In this document: piece after piece, positions 42,616 through 51,976 of the stretch | How the letters are laid out: every line of letters begins with the position of its first letter | Numbering within the stretch: position 1 is the first letter of the stretch | NCBI GenBank assembly: GCA_014360755.1 | Contig: JACIWX010000003.1 | Span: 153,678-217,677, forward strand | Reading direction: 5' to 3' | Length of the DNA stretch: 64,000 nt | DNA from: Chloroflexota bacterium | GTDB taxonomy: Bacteria; Chloroflexota; Anaerolineae; UBA2200 | Program-made: the position numbers and the translations under genes | The notes under the pieces: model-generated | The model's database searches: none | What the model was told of the DNA's origin: nothing | The model's input: the letters and a program-made list of their open reading frames with translations, nothing else

Positions 42616-42643
42616 TTGTCTTGTATCGCTTTCTATTTATAAT
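42616..42643 (+). promoter_or_regulatory. Promoter of the DUF624 gene
   Basis: TTGTCT (42616-42621) and TATAAT (42638-42643) are 16 bases apart, with the start codon 31 bases downstream. Confidence 0.6.
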
Positions 42644-42673
42644 CACGGATGAAACAGTGGAGAGGCAAGTCCT

Positions 42674-43273
42674 ATGTTCTACTTTGTGCGTGAAACATTT
42701 CTGTTTATTATGGCCAATTTGTTTGACATCACTCTGGTAACTATCGCTTGGTTGCTCTTGCAACTACCCATCATCACTGGGCCCGGAGCCACTGTGGCTG
42801 TTTACCATTTTGCTCGCCGGGCTTTGCTGCAAGACGAAGCGCAGTTCCAGGATTTTATCCAGGGATTCAGACGGTACTTTTGGAAAGGTTGGGCTATTGT
42901 GCTGCCTTATGTATTGGTCATTCTAATGCTTGTTTATGACATAACCTTTTTCTTATCAGCAGAGCAGTCACAGGCAAAGCTCTTAGCCAGCATACCTATG
43001 GCTGTCTTTTCCTTCCTGTTACTCATGCAGACTTATGTGTTTGTGTTCTTTGTGCGCGAAAATGGAGCACTGTGGCAATCTGTCAGGAAAGCTTTCTTGT
43101 TAGCCGTGTCGGAACTTTTGTTCACCTTAGTAATGATGCTGTTTACATTTCTGTATCTGGCTGGTTTGTATGTAACCCGCATTGGTTTGGCGATCCTCTT
43201 TATTGGGCCTGTGGCTATCCTGCAGAGCAAAGCCGTGCAGTATCTGCTGGCAAGACGTGGCATACCGTTCTGA
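42674..43273 (+). CDS. DUF624/YesL-like membrane protein
   Basis: A 199-residue protein with about five hydrophobic segments. The first part (LFDITLVTIAWLLLQLPIIT then GPGATVAVYHFARR) matches the YesL family signature. Members often sit beside sugar ABC transporters, but here it stands alone between mtaB and selA. A GAGAGG site lies upstream of the ATG. The function is unknown. Confidence 0.8.
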   Translation: MFYFVRETFLFIMANLFDITLVTIAWLLLQLPIITGPGATVAVYHFARRALLQDEAQFQDFIQGFRRYFWKGWAIVLPYVLVILMLVYDITFFLSAEQSQAKLLASIPMAVFSFLLLMQTYVFVFFVRENGALWQSVRKAFLLAVSELLFTLVMMLFTFLYLAGLYVTRIGLAILFIGPVAILQSKAVQYLLARRGIPF

Positions 43274-43279
43274 GAGGTG

Positions 43280-44662
43280 CTAGAACACTGCTTCCAGTGC
43301 CTTGCGCAAGGCAGCCTCTTCGGTCGGCAATACCGTACGCAAGTCGAGCACGAAACTGTCTTTTTCAATGCGCCCCAGCACAGAGGGCGATCCCAAGCGC
43401 AGCCGCTTTGCCAGTTCCTGGGGAGCATCTACGTGGATAGCTACTAGATAAGTAGGCAGCGTCTCGCCAGGCAGCGATCCCCCTCCAACGGTAGACCATC
43501 CGCTGGTTACATCCGCCGACACACTCTTCTCGCGCAGCCATGTTGCCAACGCGAGGGCACGCGACTGGATGTGTTCCATAGGCATAGCCATCATTTGCCA
43601 AACAGGAATCTGTTGGATTGCCTCCCCTTTCAAATAATGGATCAAAGTGGCTTGCAACCCAGCGATGACGCTTTTGCTGACCCGTAAAGCCCTGGTCAGT
43701 GGGTGGCGTTTGAGTATCTCGATAAGGCTCTTTTTTCCGATGATGATTCCTGCTTGGGGTCCGCCCAGGAGTTTGTCCCCACTGAAGCAAACCAAGTCAA
43801 CACCGGTGGCTAGGCTCTCCTGCACTGTAGGTTCATGGCTGAGGCCAAATTGTGCCGTGTCCAAGAGGGCGCCGCTGCCCAGGTCCTCAACAGCTAATAA
43901 GCCATGAGCATGGGCTAGGTTCACCATGTCCGTCAGCGGCGTTTCGTGGACAAACCCCAGGATGCGGAAATTGCTGCTATGTACGTGCAGCAACATGGCC
44001 GTGTTCGGTGTGATGGCTGCTTCGTAATCGCGTAAGTAAGTACGGTTGGTCGTGCCCACTTCGACGAGGTGTGCCCCGCTTTGAGCCATCACCTCAGGGA
44101 TGCGGAACCCGCCACCGATTTCCACCAACTGCCCTCGGGAGATGATCACTTCACGGCCTTTTGCCAAGGCAGTCAGGATGAGGAGGACAGCGGCCGCATC
44201 ATTGTTCACCACCAGACCGGCTTCCGCCCCCGTCAAGCGGCGCAGTAGCGCTTCGGCGTGTACATAGCGTGAACCGCGCTTCCCAGCAGGCAAGTCGTAC
44301 TCCAGGTTGCTGTAGGCACTCGTTTCGCGCATGGCTTCCTGTGCTACCTGGCTGAGCGGAGCACGTCCTAGGTTAGTATGGATGATAACACCCGTGGCAT
44401 TGATGACGGGATATAGGCTAGGGCGCAGCATACTAGACAGGTGTGTGGTTACCCTAGCACAGAGATCCTCTGTGTCTGGGCAGGTTTCCCCGTCCAGGAT
44501 AGCCTGACGCGTGTCAGCAAGGACTTCCTGGATAGCCGTTACAACTAGGTCATGGCTGTGCTCTTGTAGCAATGTCTGTGTAGAAGGTTTTTTCAAAAGC
44601 CTATCTACGCTGGGGAGTTTCCTCAATTCGCTTTGGACATTTTGCTTGGCTATTACTTTCAT
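43280..44662 (-). CDS. selA: L-seryl-tRNA(Sec) selenium transferase
   Basis: A 460-residue PLP enzyme that converts seryl-tRNA(Sec) to selenocysteyl-tRNA(Sec). Evidence: the N-terminal LRKLPSVDRLL, VINATGVIIHTNLGRAPL and the PLP lysine motif VCFSGDKLLGGPQAG. Its presence implies selenocysteine use, but selB, selC and selD are not in this window. The usual neighbour selB is absent; instead selA is followed on its upstream side by an alkyltransferase-like gene five bases away. The large subunit of the hydrogenase here has Cys, not Sec, in L2. Confidence 0.95.
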   Translation of the reverse strand: MKVIAKQNVQSELRKLPSVDRLLKKPSTQTLLQEHSHDLVVTAIQEVLADTRQAILDGETCPDTEDLCARVTTHLSSMLRPSLYPVINATGVIIHTNLGRAPLSQVAQEAMRETSAYSNLEYDLPAGKRGSRYVHAEALLRRLTGAEAGLVVNNDAAAVLLILTALAKGREVIISRGQLVEIGGGFRIPEVMAQSGAHLVEVGTTNRTYLRDYEAAITPNTAMLLHVHSSNFRILGFVHETPLTDMVNLAHAHGLLAVEDLGSGALLDTAQFGLSHEPTVQESLATGVDLVCFSGDKLLGGPQAGIIIGKKSLIEILKRHPLTRALRVSKSVIAGLQATLIHYLKGEAIQQIPVWQMMAMPMEHIQSRALALATWLREKSVSADVTSGWSTVGGGSLPGETLPTYLVAIHVDAPQELAKRLRLGSPSVLGRIEKDSFVLDLRTVLPTEEAALRKALEAVF

Positions 44663-44667
44663 GTTTT

Positions 44668-44988
44668 CTATTGCTCACTCCATCGGTAGATGCGGAGATC
44701 AATTCGCCCATCGGACTCGAATTGAATTCCTTCGTCCTCCAGCAATGCGCGCTGGAGGTGGAAACCGCCTGGCAGAGGGCGTGTGCTTAAAGCGCCTCGC
44801 GCGTTGATGACGCGATGCCAGGGCACATCATCTGGACAGACACGCATAGCCCATCCCACTAGACGGGCACCCCTGGGATGACCGAGTGCGGCGGCGATTT
44901 GCCCGTAGGTAACGACGCGGCCTGCTGGCACTTGACTTACCCAATTGTATACTCTCTGAAAGAAATCTTTGTTCGTTGGTGATGTCAT
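44668..44988 (-). CDS. Alkyltransferase-like protein (Atl, MGMT family without catalytic Cys)
   Basis: A 106-residue protein with the O6-alkylguanine-DNA alkyltransferase DNA-binding fold (GRVVTYGQIAAALGHPRGARLVG). The catalytic PCHR motif of MGMT reads PWHRVI, so the Cys is replaced by Trp and the protein cannot take up alkyl groups. Atl proteins bind alkylated guanine and hand it to nucleotide excision repair. The start at 44988 gives the usual short N-terminus; the frame extends to 45036. Confidence 0.9.
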   Translation of the reverse strand: MTSPTNKDFFQRVYNWVSQVPAGRVVTYGQIAAALGHPRGARLVGWAMRVCPDDVPWHRVINARGALSTRPLPGGFHLQRALLEDEGIQFESDGRIDLRIYRWSEQ

Positions 44989-45057
44989 CTTACTTTGATC
45001 CAAATGGCTGCGGGGTGACTGCAGTTGATCATACAAACGTTTTTCAAAACAAGTTGC

Positions 45058-46149
45058 TCATTTCAGAGCCATCCCGGGACGCACATCGAGGTCCCAGGAG
45101 GATCGCTCGCCAGCCATATGCTTGAAATAGCCAGCGGCAGCCACCATGGCGGCGTTATCCGTGCATAGTATGGGGGGTGGATAGCGCACCGGCACATTAA
45201 TCTGGGCTGACATTCGCTGACGCAGTAATTTGTTGCTGGCTACGCCCCCGGCAAGCAGGACTTCCTTCACCTGGAATTCTTCTGCAGCACGCTTTGTCTT
45301 CTTTACCAGGACATCTACTACCGCAGCCTGAAAACTAGCCGCCAAATCAGCCAGTGGCAACTGACGCTGTGCTGATGCCGTCGGGGAACTGAAGAGCCTG
45401 TAGCGCGCCTGCCCACGCTCTTTCCCCCCGCTTGCATATCTCTGCACAATGCGCAGCACAGCAGTTTTGAGTCCGCTGAAACTGAAATCATAACCCCTTT
45501 CGAGCATAGCACGGGGCAAGCTGAAGCGACAGGGGTTGCCATTTTCTGCAGCGGCCTGGATGGCTGGCCCGCCAGGGTAGCCCAAGCCAAGGAGGCGTGC
45601 CACTTTGTCAAAAGCCTCCCCTGCAGCGTCGTCCAGAGTGCGACCCAACACGCGATATTGCCCGTGTCCCGTCATCAGCACCAGGTCAGAGTGTCCACCA
45701 GAGACAATCAGGCAGATAAGTGGGAATTGTGGCGGCGGGATTTGCTCTTTCTGCACTGCGTGCCGCGTATCATTTGGCGGAATCAACCAATTGGCATAGA
45801 GATGGGCTTCGAGGTGGTTCACACCAATGAGCGGCAATCCCCTTGCCCAAGCAATCCCTTTAGCCACATTCACCCCTACTAGGAGTGAGCCGACTAGCCC
45901 AGGCCCAGCAGTGACGGCAAGCGCATCCAAGGAATCCCAACCCACTTTTGCCTGTGCCAATGCCTCCTCGATGACAGGGACAATATCGAGGATGTGCTGG
46001 CGGGAAGCTATCTCAGGAAAGACCCCGCCGTAGCGGCGATGCAATTCGATTTGCGAAGCGACCACGTTAGAAAGGATCTCGCGGCCATCTGCCACTACCG
46101 CGGCAGCGGTTTCATCGCACGAGGTTTCTAGACCTAAGACCAACACCAT
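45058..46149 (-). CDS. tsaD: tRNA threonylcarbamoyladenosine synthase subunit TsaD
   Basis: A 363-residue ASKHA-fold protein that transfers threonylcarbamoyl to A37 of tRNA. Motifs: [15 protein letters not shown], the metal site [18 protein letters not shown] and [10 protein letters not shown]. The start at 46149 is chosen because the longer frame to 46218 runs into MITE copy 3, which adds a spurious MLHFAQHD. It does not carry the kinase fusion seen in some archaea. Confidence 0.96.
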   Translation of the reverse strand: MVLVLGLETSCDETAAAVVADGREILSNVVASQIELHRRYGGVFPEIASRQHILDIVPVIEEALAQAKVGWDSLDALAVTAGPGLVGSLLVGVNVAKGIAWARGLPLIGVNHLEAHLYANWLIPPNDTRHAVQKEQIPPPQFPLICLIVSGGHSDLVLMTGHGQYRVLGRTLDDAAGEAFDKVARLLGLGYPGGPAIQAAAENGNPCRFSLPRAMLERGYDFSFSGLKTAVLRIVQRYASGGKERGQARYRLFSSPTASAQRQLPLADLAASFQAAVVDVLVKKTKRAAEEFQVKEVLLAGGVASNKLLRQRMSAQINVPVRYPPPILCTDNAAMVAAAGYFKHMAGERSSWDLDVRPGMALK

Positions 46150-46168
46150 ATGATTCCTATCTTCACTC

Positions 46169-46296
46169 GGGGGTGTTGAAAAAGCCCTTCCAATGTCATG
46201 CTGAGCGAAGTGAAGCATCTCCCAGTACTTGAAATACGGCTAAAGTTACGTGAGACCCTTCGCTTCGCTCAGGGCGACAAGATTTTCAACACCCTC
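46169..46296 (+). mobile_element. MITE-like element copy 3 (128 bp, internally deleted)
   Basis: The ends GGGGGTGTTGAAAA and CAACACCCTC are flanked by the 7-bp direct repeat TTCACTC (46162-46168 and 46297-46303). It lacks about 50 bases of the interior found in copies 1 and 2. The right-hand repeat contains the stop codon of the gene at 46298. Confidence 0.85.
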
Positions 46297-46297
46297 T

Positions 46298-48505
46298 TCA
46301 CTCGGGCAAGGGAGCCAAGTAGAGCTTGTTCCCATTGATCAGGTAGAGCCTGCGCTGTTCCTCGTCTATAAAGAAGCCTTTCAACGCGTTCATAGAGTTC
46401 TGGTCCTGAGCGCGGAATTGGCGAATAAACTCGCCCGCTTTGCTGTATTGCACGATGCGTTGATTCCCAGCGTCAGCGACATAGACATACCCCCCTTCAT
46501 CCATCAAACCAGTAGCAAAGATACAGGAGGGGCTTTTCAACGGCTCATCCAAGTTGTTTTGCGGGAAAGGTACACTCAAGCCTTCTTGATACTTTGATAT
46601 CTTACCATCAGCATGTAGAATGTACACATTCCCGTCAATGGCCATATCCACGGCATCGTGGATGTCAGCCTCTACCTTCAAGTAATTGCTGAGGGAGCCA
46701 TCGTAGCCCGAATTGGTCAATCCATACTTAAGCACGCGGTTAGCACCAGGATCAAGCACATACAGTCGGCCATAGTAGCCCGCTATAGCCACCGGCGCGC
46801 TCCAAGCGCTGGTGTCCGCAGAGTCAAGAACTCTTATTTCTGTCGCTGGGGTGTATTCGAATGTATGCCCTTTTTTGTCCAAAATGATGAATGAGTCTGT
46901 TCCACGCTGGTTACCCGCCTCAACCCAGGCGATGTCCAATAGTTCATCAACGGTAACCTGACCGCGTGCATCCCCTTTGCGTAACAGAACTGGATCGGTG
47001 GGGAGGACTTGCAAATCCTGCCCAGTCTCGTCCAGCAGATATTTGTACACTCGATCCGTTCCTACGTCGAGCACGTATACGTCTATCCCATGCACAATCA
47101 CCGTGCTCAACGCGCATTGGGCGCTCTCCGTGTCAGGAAATTCTTTCAACAAGCGGAGGGAGATCCGTACCACGTAGTTGATACGATCCAGCCATTCCAA
47201 TAGGGCTTTGCGCTGCTCCAGCAATCCGGCATCTTCTGGCTTGAGTTCTAACGCTTCATCGAGCAAGGTTAGCGCTTCGCCCAGCTTAACGCGCTGTTCT
47301 GCCGCGGTAGGGCTCGTCTGAGCACTGAGTTTTGCCTCTTCCACGCGCTGCAGAAGCTGCCGGAATTGTGCTCGGCGGGTTTGCTCATGTTGAAAGCGGG
47401 TGAAAGCAAGGAGCAGGACAATTGCCAGGGGTATCAGCAGAGCAATCCATAACCATTTCACATCAGCCCGTGCGGGTGCTTGCTCTTTGCCCTTGCGCAC
47501 TGATTGGCGCTTGGTGCGCGGTGCGGTTTCCGGTTCAGGCAATACGCGCGCCAGCAGCACGGCCAATTTGTGCCCTAGGCTGGCCAAGGTTCGCCATAGC
47601 GAGCGGAGAGAATCTTTGAGGCTCATTATCCGGGATGGGCCTTCCGCCTCTTCTACCACCATCTCCTCTTCGGCGATTTCTTGTTCTTCTCCCGCGGGGA
47701 TGAGCATTTCACGGATTGCCGTGGAGAATCTGCTCCACGCGCTTGGCCTTGGAGCTGCTCTAGTACGGTCAGCGGGAAGCGCTGCAGGCGTTGGGCTGAC
47801 GCCTAGAATCTCGATGATCAGTGCCGATACATCCTCTCCTTTAGCCAACGCTTGCAGGTTAGTACGTGCGGTATGTGCATCCCGATGGGCAACGGCATGA
47901 ATCACCTCATCCTTGTTTGCCAGTTTTGCCAACGAGGTAGAAGCCAAAATGAGCATATCTCCTTCTTGCACCCGCAGATGGAAGAGTTCTGGCTCGACAT
48001 CGCGGCGCAGTCCCATTGGCGGGTGCCTGCTGATATCTACATCCTGTAGAGTTTCGCTGGTCAACCAAGTAGACTCCCTGGGCAGAATTTGGGACACCCC
48101 CTTGCCAATATGGTACAACAAGGCAGGGCCTAATTGCCCGATGTATGCATCGCGATCCTTCAGCACCACACAAGTTACACCAGCGACGCCACGTTGTTCA
48201 CGCGCGGCATTGAGGTTCTCCTCGAAGAGATAGGCATTGGCCGCCTTGATCACTGAGCGGAGGCCAGCAGTAATGCTACCGGAAGTGTGAAAGTATTCCT
48301 GGGCAATCTCGATGATCCGTTGCTGAACGTGAGCATGATCTGGGAAGCTCCCAATCGTTTCTACTAGTACATAGAGGTTGCCCCGTCCTTTTCTATAAGG
48401 GATGATGGCAGAATACTCGCTAATGCCCAGGTTGGGAGCTTGTTCTTGCCAAACCCCATTCACGATACTCAACGATTCGACGGATGTACGTAGTCTTCCA
48501 CTCAT
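46298..48505 (-). CDS. PP2C-like domain, membrane segment and beta-propeller protein
   Basis: A 735-residue protein. Residues 10-245 resemble a PP2C phosphatase fold, but the metal-binding DGMGG-type motif is missing (the region reads VLVETIGSFPD), so it is probably inactive. A charged linker follows, then one membrane helix (WLWIALLIPLAIVLLLAF, near 352-370), a coiled-coil or TPR-like helical part (LDEALELKPEDAGLL), and NHL-type repeats to the end (VYVADAGNQRIVQYS). The propeller would lie outside and the PP2C-like domain inside. AAAGGAGAT precedes the ATG. The role is unknown, perhaps signalling across the membrane. Confidence 0.8.
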   Translation of the reverse strand: MSGRLRTSVESLSIVNGVWQEQAPNLGISEYSAIIPYRKGRGNLYVLVETIGSFPDHAHVQQRIIEIAQEYFHTSGSITAGLRSVIKAANAYLFEENLNAAREQRGVAGVTCVVLKDRDAYIGQLGPALLYHIGKGVSQILPRESTWLTSETLQDVDISRHPPMGLRRDVEPELFHLRVQEGDMLILASTSLAKLANKDEVIHAVAHRDAHTARTNLQALAKGEDVSALIIEILGVSPTPAALPADRTRAAPRPSAWSRFSTAIREMLIPAGEEQEIAEEEMVVEEAEGPSRIMSLKDSLRSLWRTLASLGHKLAVLLARVLPEPETAPRTKRQSVRKGKEQAPARADVKWLWIALLIPLAIVLLLAFTRFQHEQTRRAQFRQLLQRVEEAKLSAQTSPTAAEQRVKLGEALTLLDEALELKPEDAGLLEQRKALLEWLDRINYVVRISLRLLKEFPDTESAQCALSTVIVHGIDVYVLDVGTDRVYKYLLDETGQDLQVLPTDPVLLRKGDARGQVTVDELLDIAWVEAGNQRGTDSFIILDKKGHTFEYTPATEIRVLDSADTSAWSAPVAIAGYYGRLYVLDPGANRVLKYGLTNSGYDGSLSNYLKVEADIHDAVDMAIDGNVYILHADGKISKYQEGLSVPFPQNNLDEPLKSPSCIFATGLMDEGGYVYVADAGNQRIVQYSKAGEFIRQFRAQDQNSMNALKGFFIDEEQRRLYLINGNKLYLAPLPE

Positions 48506-48575
48506 GCTCTATCTCCTTTCACTAGGAGTGAGAGTAGCAAAGGGTAAATCATAAAGAATGACGTCGTGTTTCATC

Positions 48576-49787
48576 TTATACATCGCTCATAAGCCTTCGC
48601 GCATACTCCAGCAGCCTTTCCATACGCTGTTTTTCTACTTGGCGGGCTTGTAGATATACGCGCAGCACTTCAAGCGGGGTCATCTGCTCTACGTTCTGAT
48701 TGGGTCCCAGGCGTAAGCGCGATTCACGTCGGACATCCCTGACAATCGTGGCAATTTTAAACGCTTGATCCAACAATTTATGGATCTCATTGTCATCCAG
48801 GAAGTGGTTCTTCTCCGCCGTGGTGTGGATAATTAAGCGGACGATTGCCTCCTGCAGTTCGTGTTGGGCAATTGCCTCGCGGACCTGCGCCATCGGGTCG
48901 GCGCCATCCGCTTGTACTTCGATCGTAACAAAGGGCCGAGTACTCGCCAGTTTCACAAATTGGTAACATGCGTGGCCTCGCTCGACTTCAGCCACGACGA
49001 AGCCTTTTTCCTCTTTCTCTTCCCCGAAATCAATGCGGTCAAGGCTGCCGCTATAGACCACAGGAGGGTTGCTGGCGAGTTCTTGATGCCGGTGAATATG
49101 GCCTAAGGCTACATAATCGAAAGCCGGGTTGGTGAGTAAATTGCGTGGCAAGATAATCTCCTGGCCAAGCATAACGCTTCTTTCTGAACTATAGACAGCT
49201 CCCTGCACGGAACCGTGCACTGCCAGAATAGTTGGAATGTGGGGATCGAGGCTCGCTATTTCTACCTGCAGGAGTTTTTCGATAGTAGCGAGAGTCAGCT
49301 CATCAATCTCTGCCAAGGTACGGTTCTTGTACTCATCACGGCTGAGCAGGTGGCTTCGTACCAGCCAGGGCAAGGCGACAATTTGTAATGGGCCAGAGCG
49401 AGTCTGGATGCGATAGGTGGCAAGCTTGCGTGCCACGTAGACGTTGGGCACTTCTAGGGTAGGGAAGATGTCCAGCGTGTTTGCGCGCCCCGCAATGTTG
49501 GGGATGTCATGGTTGCCGGTGAGCAGGAACACCGGGATATCGGCAGCAGCCAGTTGGCGTATGCGCTTGGCAAATTCGCGTTGGTGAGTGGGGTTGGGAT
49601 CGCGGTTTTTGTATGCATCACCGGCAAACAAGACCAGGTCAACCTGCTCTTTGAAGGCATAGGCTACCAGTTCATCGAAAGAGCGCAAAAAGTCCAGGAG
49701 ACGCGTATGCAGCCCGGTAGCGGCGTCGAGCCGGCCGTAGTTTTCTACCCCTATGTGCAAATCAGCGAAATGCAATACCTTGACCAT
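48576..49787 (-). CDS. sbcD: SbcD/Mre11-type nuclease subunit
   Basis: A 403-residue metallophosphoesterase with all five metal motifs: HFADLHIG, FAGDAYKNRDP, LLTGNHDIPN, LAVHGSVQGA and ALGHIHRHQ. With SbcC (5364-7907) it forms an ATP-dependent nuclease for DNA hairpins and protein-blocked ends. It is the last gene of the herA-xpt-guaA-sbcD operon, starting three bases after the guaA stop. Confidence 0.95.
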   Translation of the reverse strand: MVKVLHFADLHIGVENYGRLDAATGLHTRLLDFLRSFDELVAYAFKEQVDLVLFAGDAYKNRDPNPTHQREFAKRIRQLAAADIPVFLLTGNHDIPNIAGRANTLDIFPTLEVPNVYVARKLATYRIQTRSGPLQIVALPWLVRSHLLSRDEYKNRTLAEIDELTLATIEKLLQVEIASLDPHIPTILAVHGSVQGAVYSSERSVMLGQEIILPRNLLTNPAFDYVALGHIHRHQELASNPPVVYSGSLDRIDFGEEKEEKGFVVAEVERGHACYQFVKLASTRPFVTIEVQADGADPMAQVREAIAQHELQEAIVRLIIHTTAEKNHFLDDNEIHKLLDQAFKIATIVRDVRRESRLRLGPNQNVEQMTPLEVLRVYLQARQVEKQRMERLLEYARRLMSDV

Positions 49788-49790
49788 TAT

Positions 49791-51365
49791 TCATTCCCAT
49801 TCGATGGTAGAGGGAGGTTTGCTAGTGATATCGTACACCACACGGTTCACGCCGGGCACTTCATTGACAATGCGCGTAGAGATCCGTGCCAGCAAATCAG
49901 GGGGCAGACGAGCCCAGTCCGCGGTCATGCCATCTTCGCTCACTACGGCGCGTATCGCCAACACGTGGGCATAGGTTCGTCCATCGCCCATCACGCCAAC
50001 GCTCCGTATTGGTGTGAGGACAGCAAAGTATTGCCAGATGTCCTTGTCCAAGCCCGCCGCTTTAATTTCGGAAGTGACGATGGCGTCTGCAGCACGCAGC
50101 AAATCCAAACGCTCTTTGGTAACTTCGCCGATAATGCGCACGGCCAGTCCAGGGCCGGGAAATGGTTGCCGGTGGACGATCTCATCTGGCAGCCCTAATT
50201 CCTTGCCAATACGGCGCACTTCGTCTTTGAAGAGATAGCGGAGAGGCTCGATGAGCACAAGTTCCATTTTCGCGGGCAAGCCGCCTACATTGTGGTGTGT
50301 TTTGATGCGAGCAGCCGCGCGGGTATCCGCGGCATTGCTTTCGATGACATCCGGATATAAGGTGCCCTGTACGAGAAATCGTACCTCTCCGCATTGGCGT
50401 GCTTCTGCCTCAAAGATGCGGATAAACTCATGGCCAATGATGCGCCTTTTCTCTTCTGGATCGCTGACCCCGCGCAGCGCTTCCAGGAAACGCTCCGCTG
50501 CATCCACGTAAATCACGTGCAATCCGAGGTGGCGGCGAAACAAATCCAGATTGTATTCCGCCTCGCCGAGGCGGAGCAGCCCATGGTTCACAAAAATGCC
50601 CGTCAGGCGATCGCCAATAGCCCTGTGCACCAGGGTAGCAGCAACAGTCGAATCAACGCCACCTGAGAGAGCACAAATGGCTTTGCTAGAACCAACTTGT
50701 TTGCGAATGGAGGCAATGGACTTGGCAATGAAGCTGGCGGGCTGCCAGGTGCCTTGACAGCCACATACGTTGTAGAGGAAATTGCGCAGTATCTGTACAC
50801 CGTAAGAGGTATGTACCACTTCGGGATGAAATTGCAAGCCGTAAATGCGTCGTTGCTCATCGCCAAAGGCAGCAATTGGAGCACTGGCGGTGCTGGCGAG
50901 TTTGCGGAACCCGGGTGGCAGTGCCAGCACTTGGTCGCCATGGCTCATCCATACGCGCAACGTAGACGGGAGGTCGTGGAAAAGCGGATCGTGTGGGTCA
51001 CATACGGATAAATCTGCGGGGCCATATTCACGGTGAGTAGCTGGCATCACCTGGCCTCCCAATTCATAAGCCAATAACTGCATACCGTAGCAGATCCCTA
51101 GGATAGGTTTGCCTGTTTCCAGCAAATATGCTGGCAGGCGCGGAGCAGCGTGGTCATAAACGCTGGCGGGGCCACCGGACAGGATAAAGCCAACGGGTGC
51201 GAAGCTCTGGATTACTGATGGCTCTTCATCATGACGGAATATTTGACAGTAGACATGGCATTCACGCACCCGCCTGGCAATCAGTTGGCTGTATTGAGAG
51301 CCAAAATCCAGGATGGCGATTGCTTCATCCGGACTGATTTGTTCTATTGTCCTTTGTCCTGTCAC
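49791..51365 (-). CDS. guaA: GMP synthase (glutamine-hydrolysing)
   Basis: A 524-residue enzyme that aminates XMP to GMP. The class I glutaminase has its nucleophile in GICYGMQLL and its histidine in LQFHPEVVH. The ATP-pyrophosphatase loop is [14 protein letters not shown], and the dimerisation domain has [14 protein letters not shown]. The start is a GTG preceded by GGAAGG. It follows xpt by 15 bases, a natural pairing because Xpt makes XMP, the GuaA substrate. Confidence 0.97.
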   Translation of the reverse strand: MTGQRTIEQISPDEAIAILDFGSQYSQLIARRVRECHVYCQIFRHDEEPSVIQSFAPVGFILSGGPASVYDHAAPRLPAYLLETGKPILGICYGMQLLAYELGGQVMPATHREYGPADLSVCDPHDPLFHDLPSTLRVWMSHGDQVLALPPGFRKLASTASAPIAAFGDEQRRIYGLQFHPEVVHTSYGVQILRNFLYNVCGCQGTWQPASFIAKSIASIRKQVGSSKAICALSGGVDSTVAATLVHRAIGDRLTGIFVNHGLLRLGEAEYNLDLFRRHLGLHVIYVDAAERFLEALRGVSDPEEKRRIIGHEFIRIFEAEARQCGEVRFLVQGTLYPDVIESNAADTRAAARIKTHHNVGGLPAKMELVLIEPLRYLFKDEVRRIGKELGLPDEIVHRQPFPGPGLAVRIIGEVTKERLDLLRAADAIVTSEIKAAGLDKDIWQYFAVLTPIRSVGVMGDGRTYAHVLAIRAVVSEDGMTADWARLPPDLLARISTRIVNEVPGVNRVVYDITSKPPSTIEWE

Positions 51366-51380
51366 CAGCCTTCCCTTTCG

Positions 51381-51956
51381 CTATTGTCCGAAGACAATCA
51401 GGCCATTGCTCATATCGGTGATGGTTACCAGCGACTCGATGGGCACTTGATAAAGGGATTCGAGGTATGCGCGTCCTCCCTCAAACGTTTTCTCGATTAC
51501 GGTGCCAATGCCTACGAGGGCGGCGCCGCTTTGATGCACAATGCGGGCGAGTGCGGCAATGGTTTGTCCTGTTGCCAGGAAGTCATCCACGATCAACACC
51601 CGGTCATGCCTTTGCAGCACTTCTGGAGAGACCAACAATTCTACCATGTGTCCTTTGGTGTGCGAGGGTGCCGTCTCACGGTAGACGTTCTCAGGCATTG
51701 TAATCGGCTTGGTTTTGCGGGCATAGATGACTGGCACGCCGAGGGCCAAAGCAGTGGTCAATGCGGGAGCGATGCCAGAGATTTCGGCTGTAAGTACCTT
51801 GCTCACACCTACATGGGAGAACCGCCGTCCCAATTCGCGTCCTACCGCCATCATCAAGCTGGCATCTACCTGGTGGTTGATGAAACTATCCACTTTGAGG
51901 ATACCTCGGCCTAAGTTACGACCCTCACGCGCAATCCTTTCACGCAATTCGTCCAT
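51381..51956 (-). CDS. xpt: Xanthine phosphoribosyltransferase
   Basis: A 191-residue type I phosphoribosyltransferase that salvages xanthine to XMP. The PRPP loop VLIVDDFLATGQT and the Xpt-type N-terminus (LRERIAREGRNLGRGILKVD) are clear, and FINHQVD is family typical. The start at 51956 matches the family length; upstream codons run into the herA gene. I see no purine riboswitch in the 20 bases before it. Confidence 0.93.
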   Translation of the reverse strand: MDELRERIAREGRNLGRGILKVDSFINHQVDASLMMAVGRELGRRFSHVGVSKVLTAEISGIAPALTTALALGVPVIYARKTKPITMPENVYRETAPSHTKGHMVELLVSPEVLQRHDRVLIVDDFLATGQTIAALARIVHQSGAALVGIGTVIEKTFEGGRAYLESLYQVPIESLVTITDMSNGLIVFGQ

Positions 51957-51976
51957 GGCAATCTCTAGCCTCCTCT

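Noticed and set aside
46150..46218. N-terminal extension of tsaD (MLHFAQHD...)
   Set aside because: It is translated from MITE copy 3; the conserved protein starts at 46149.
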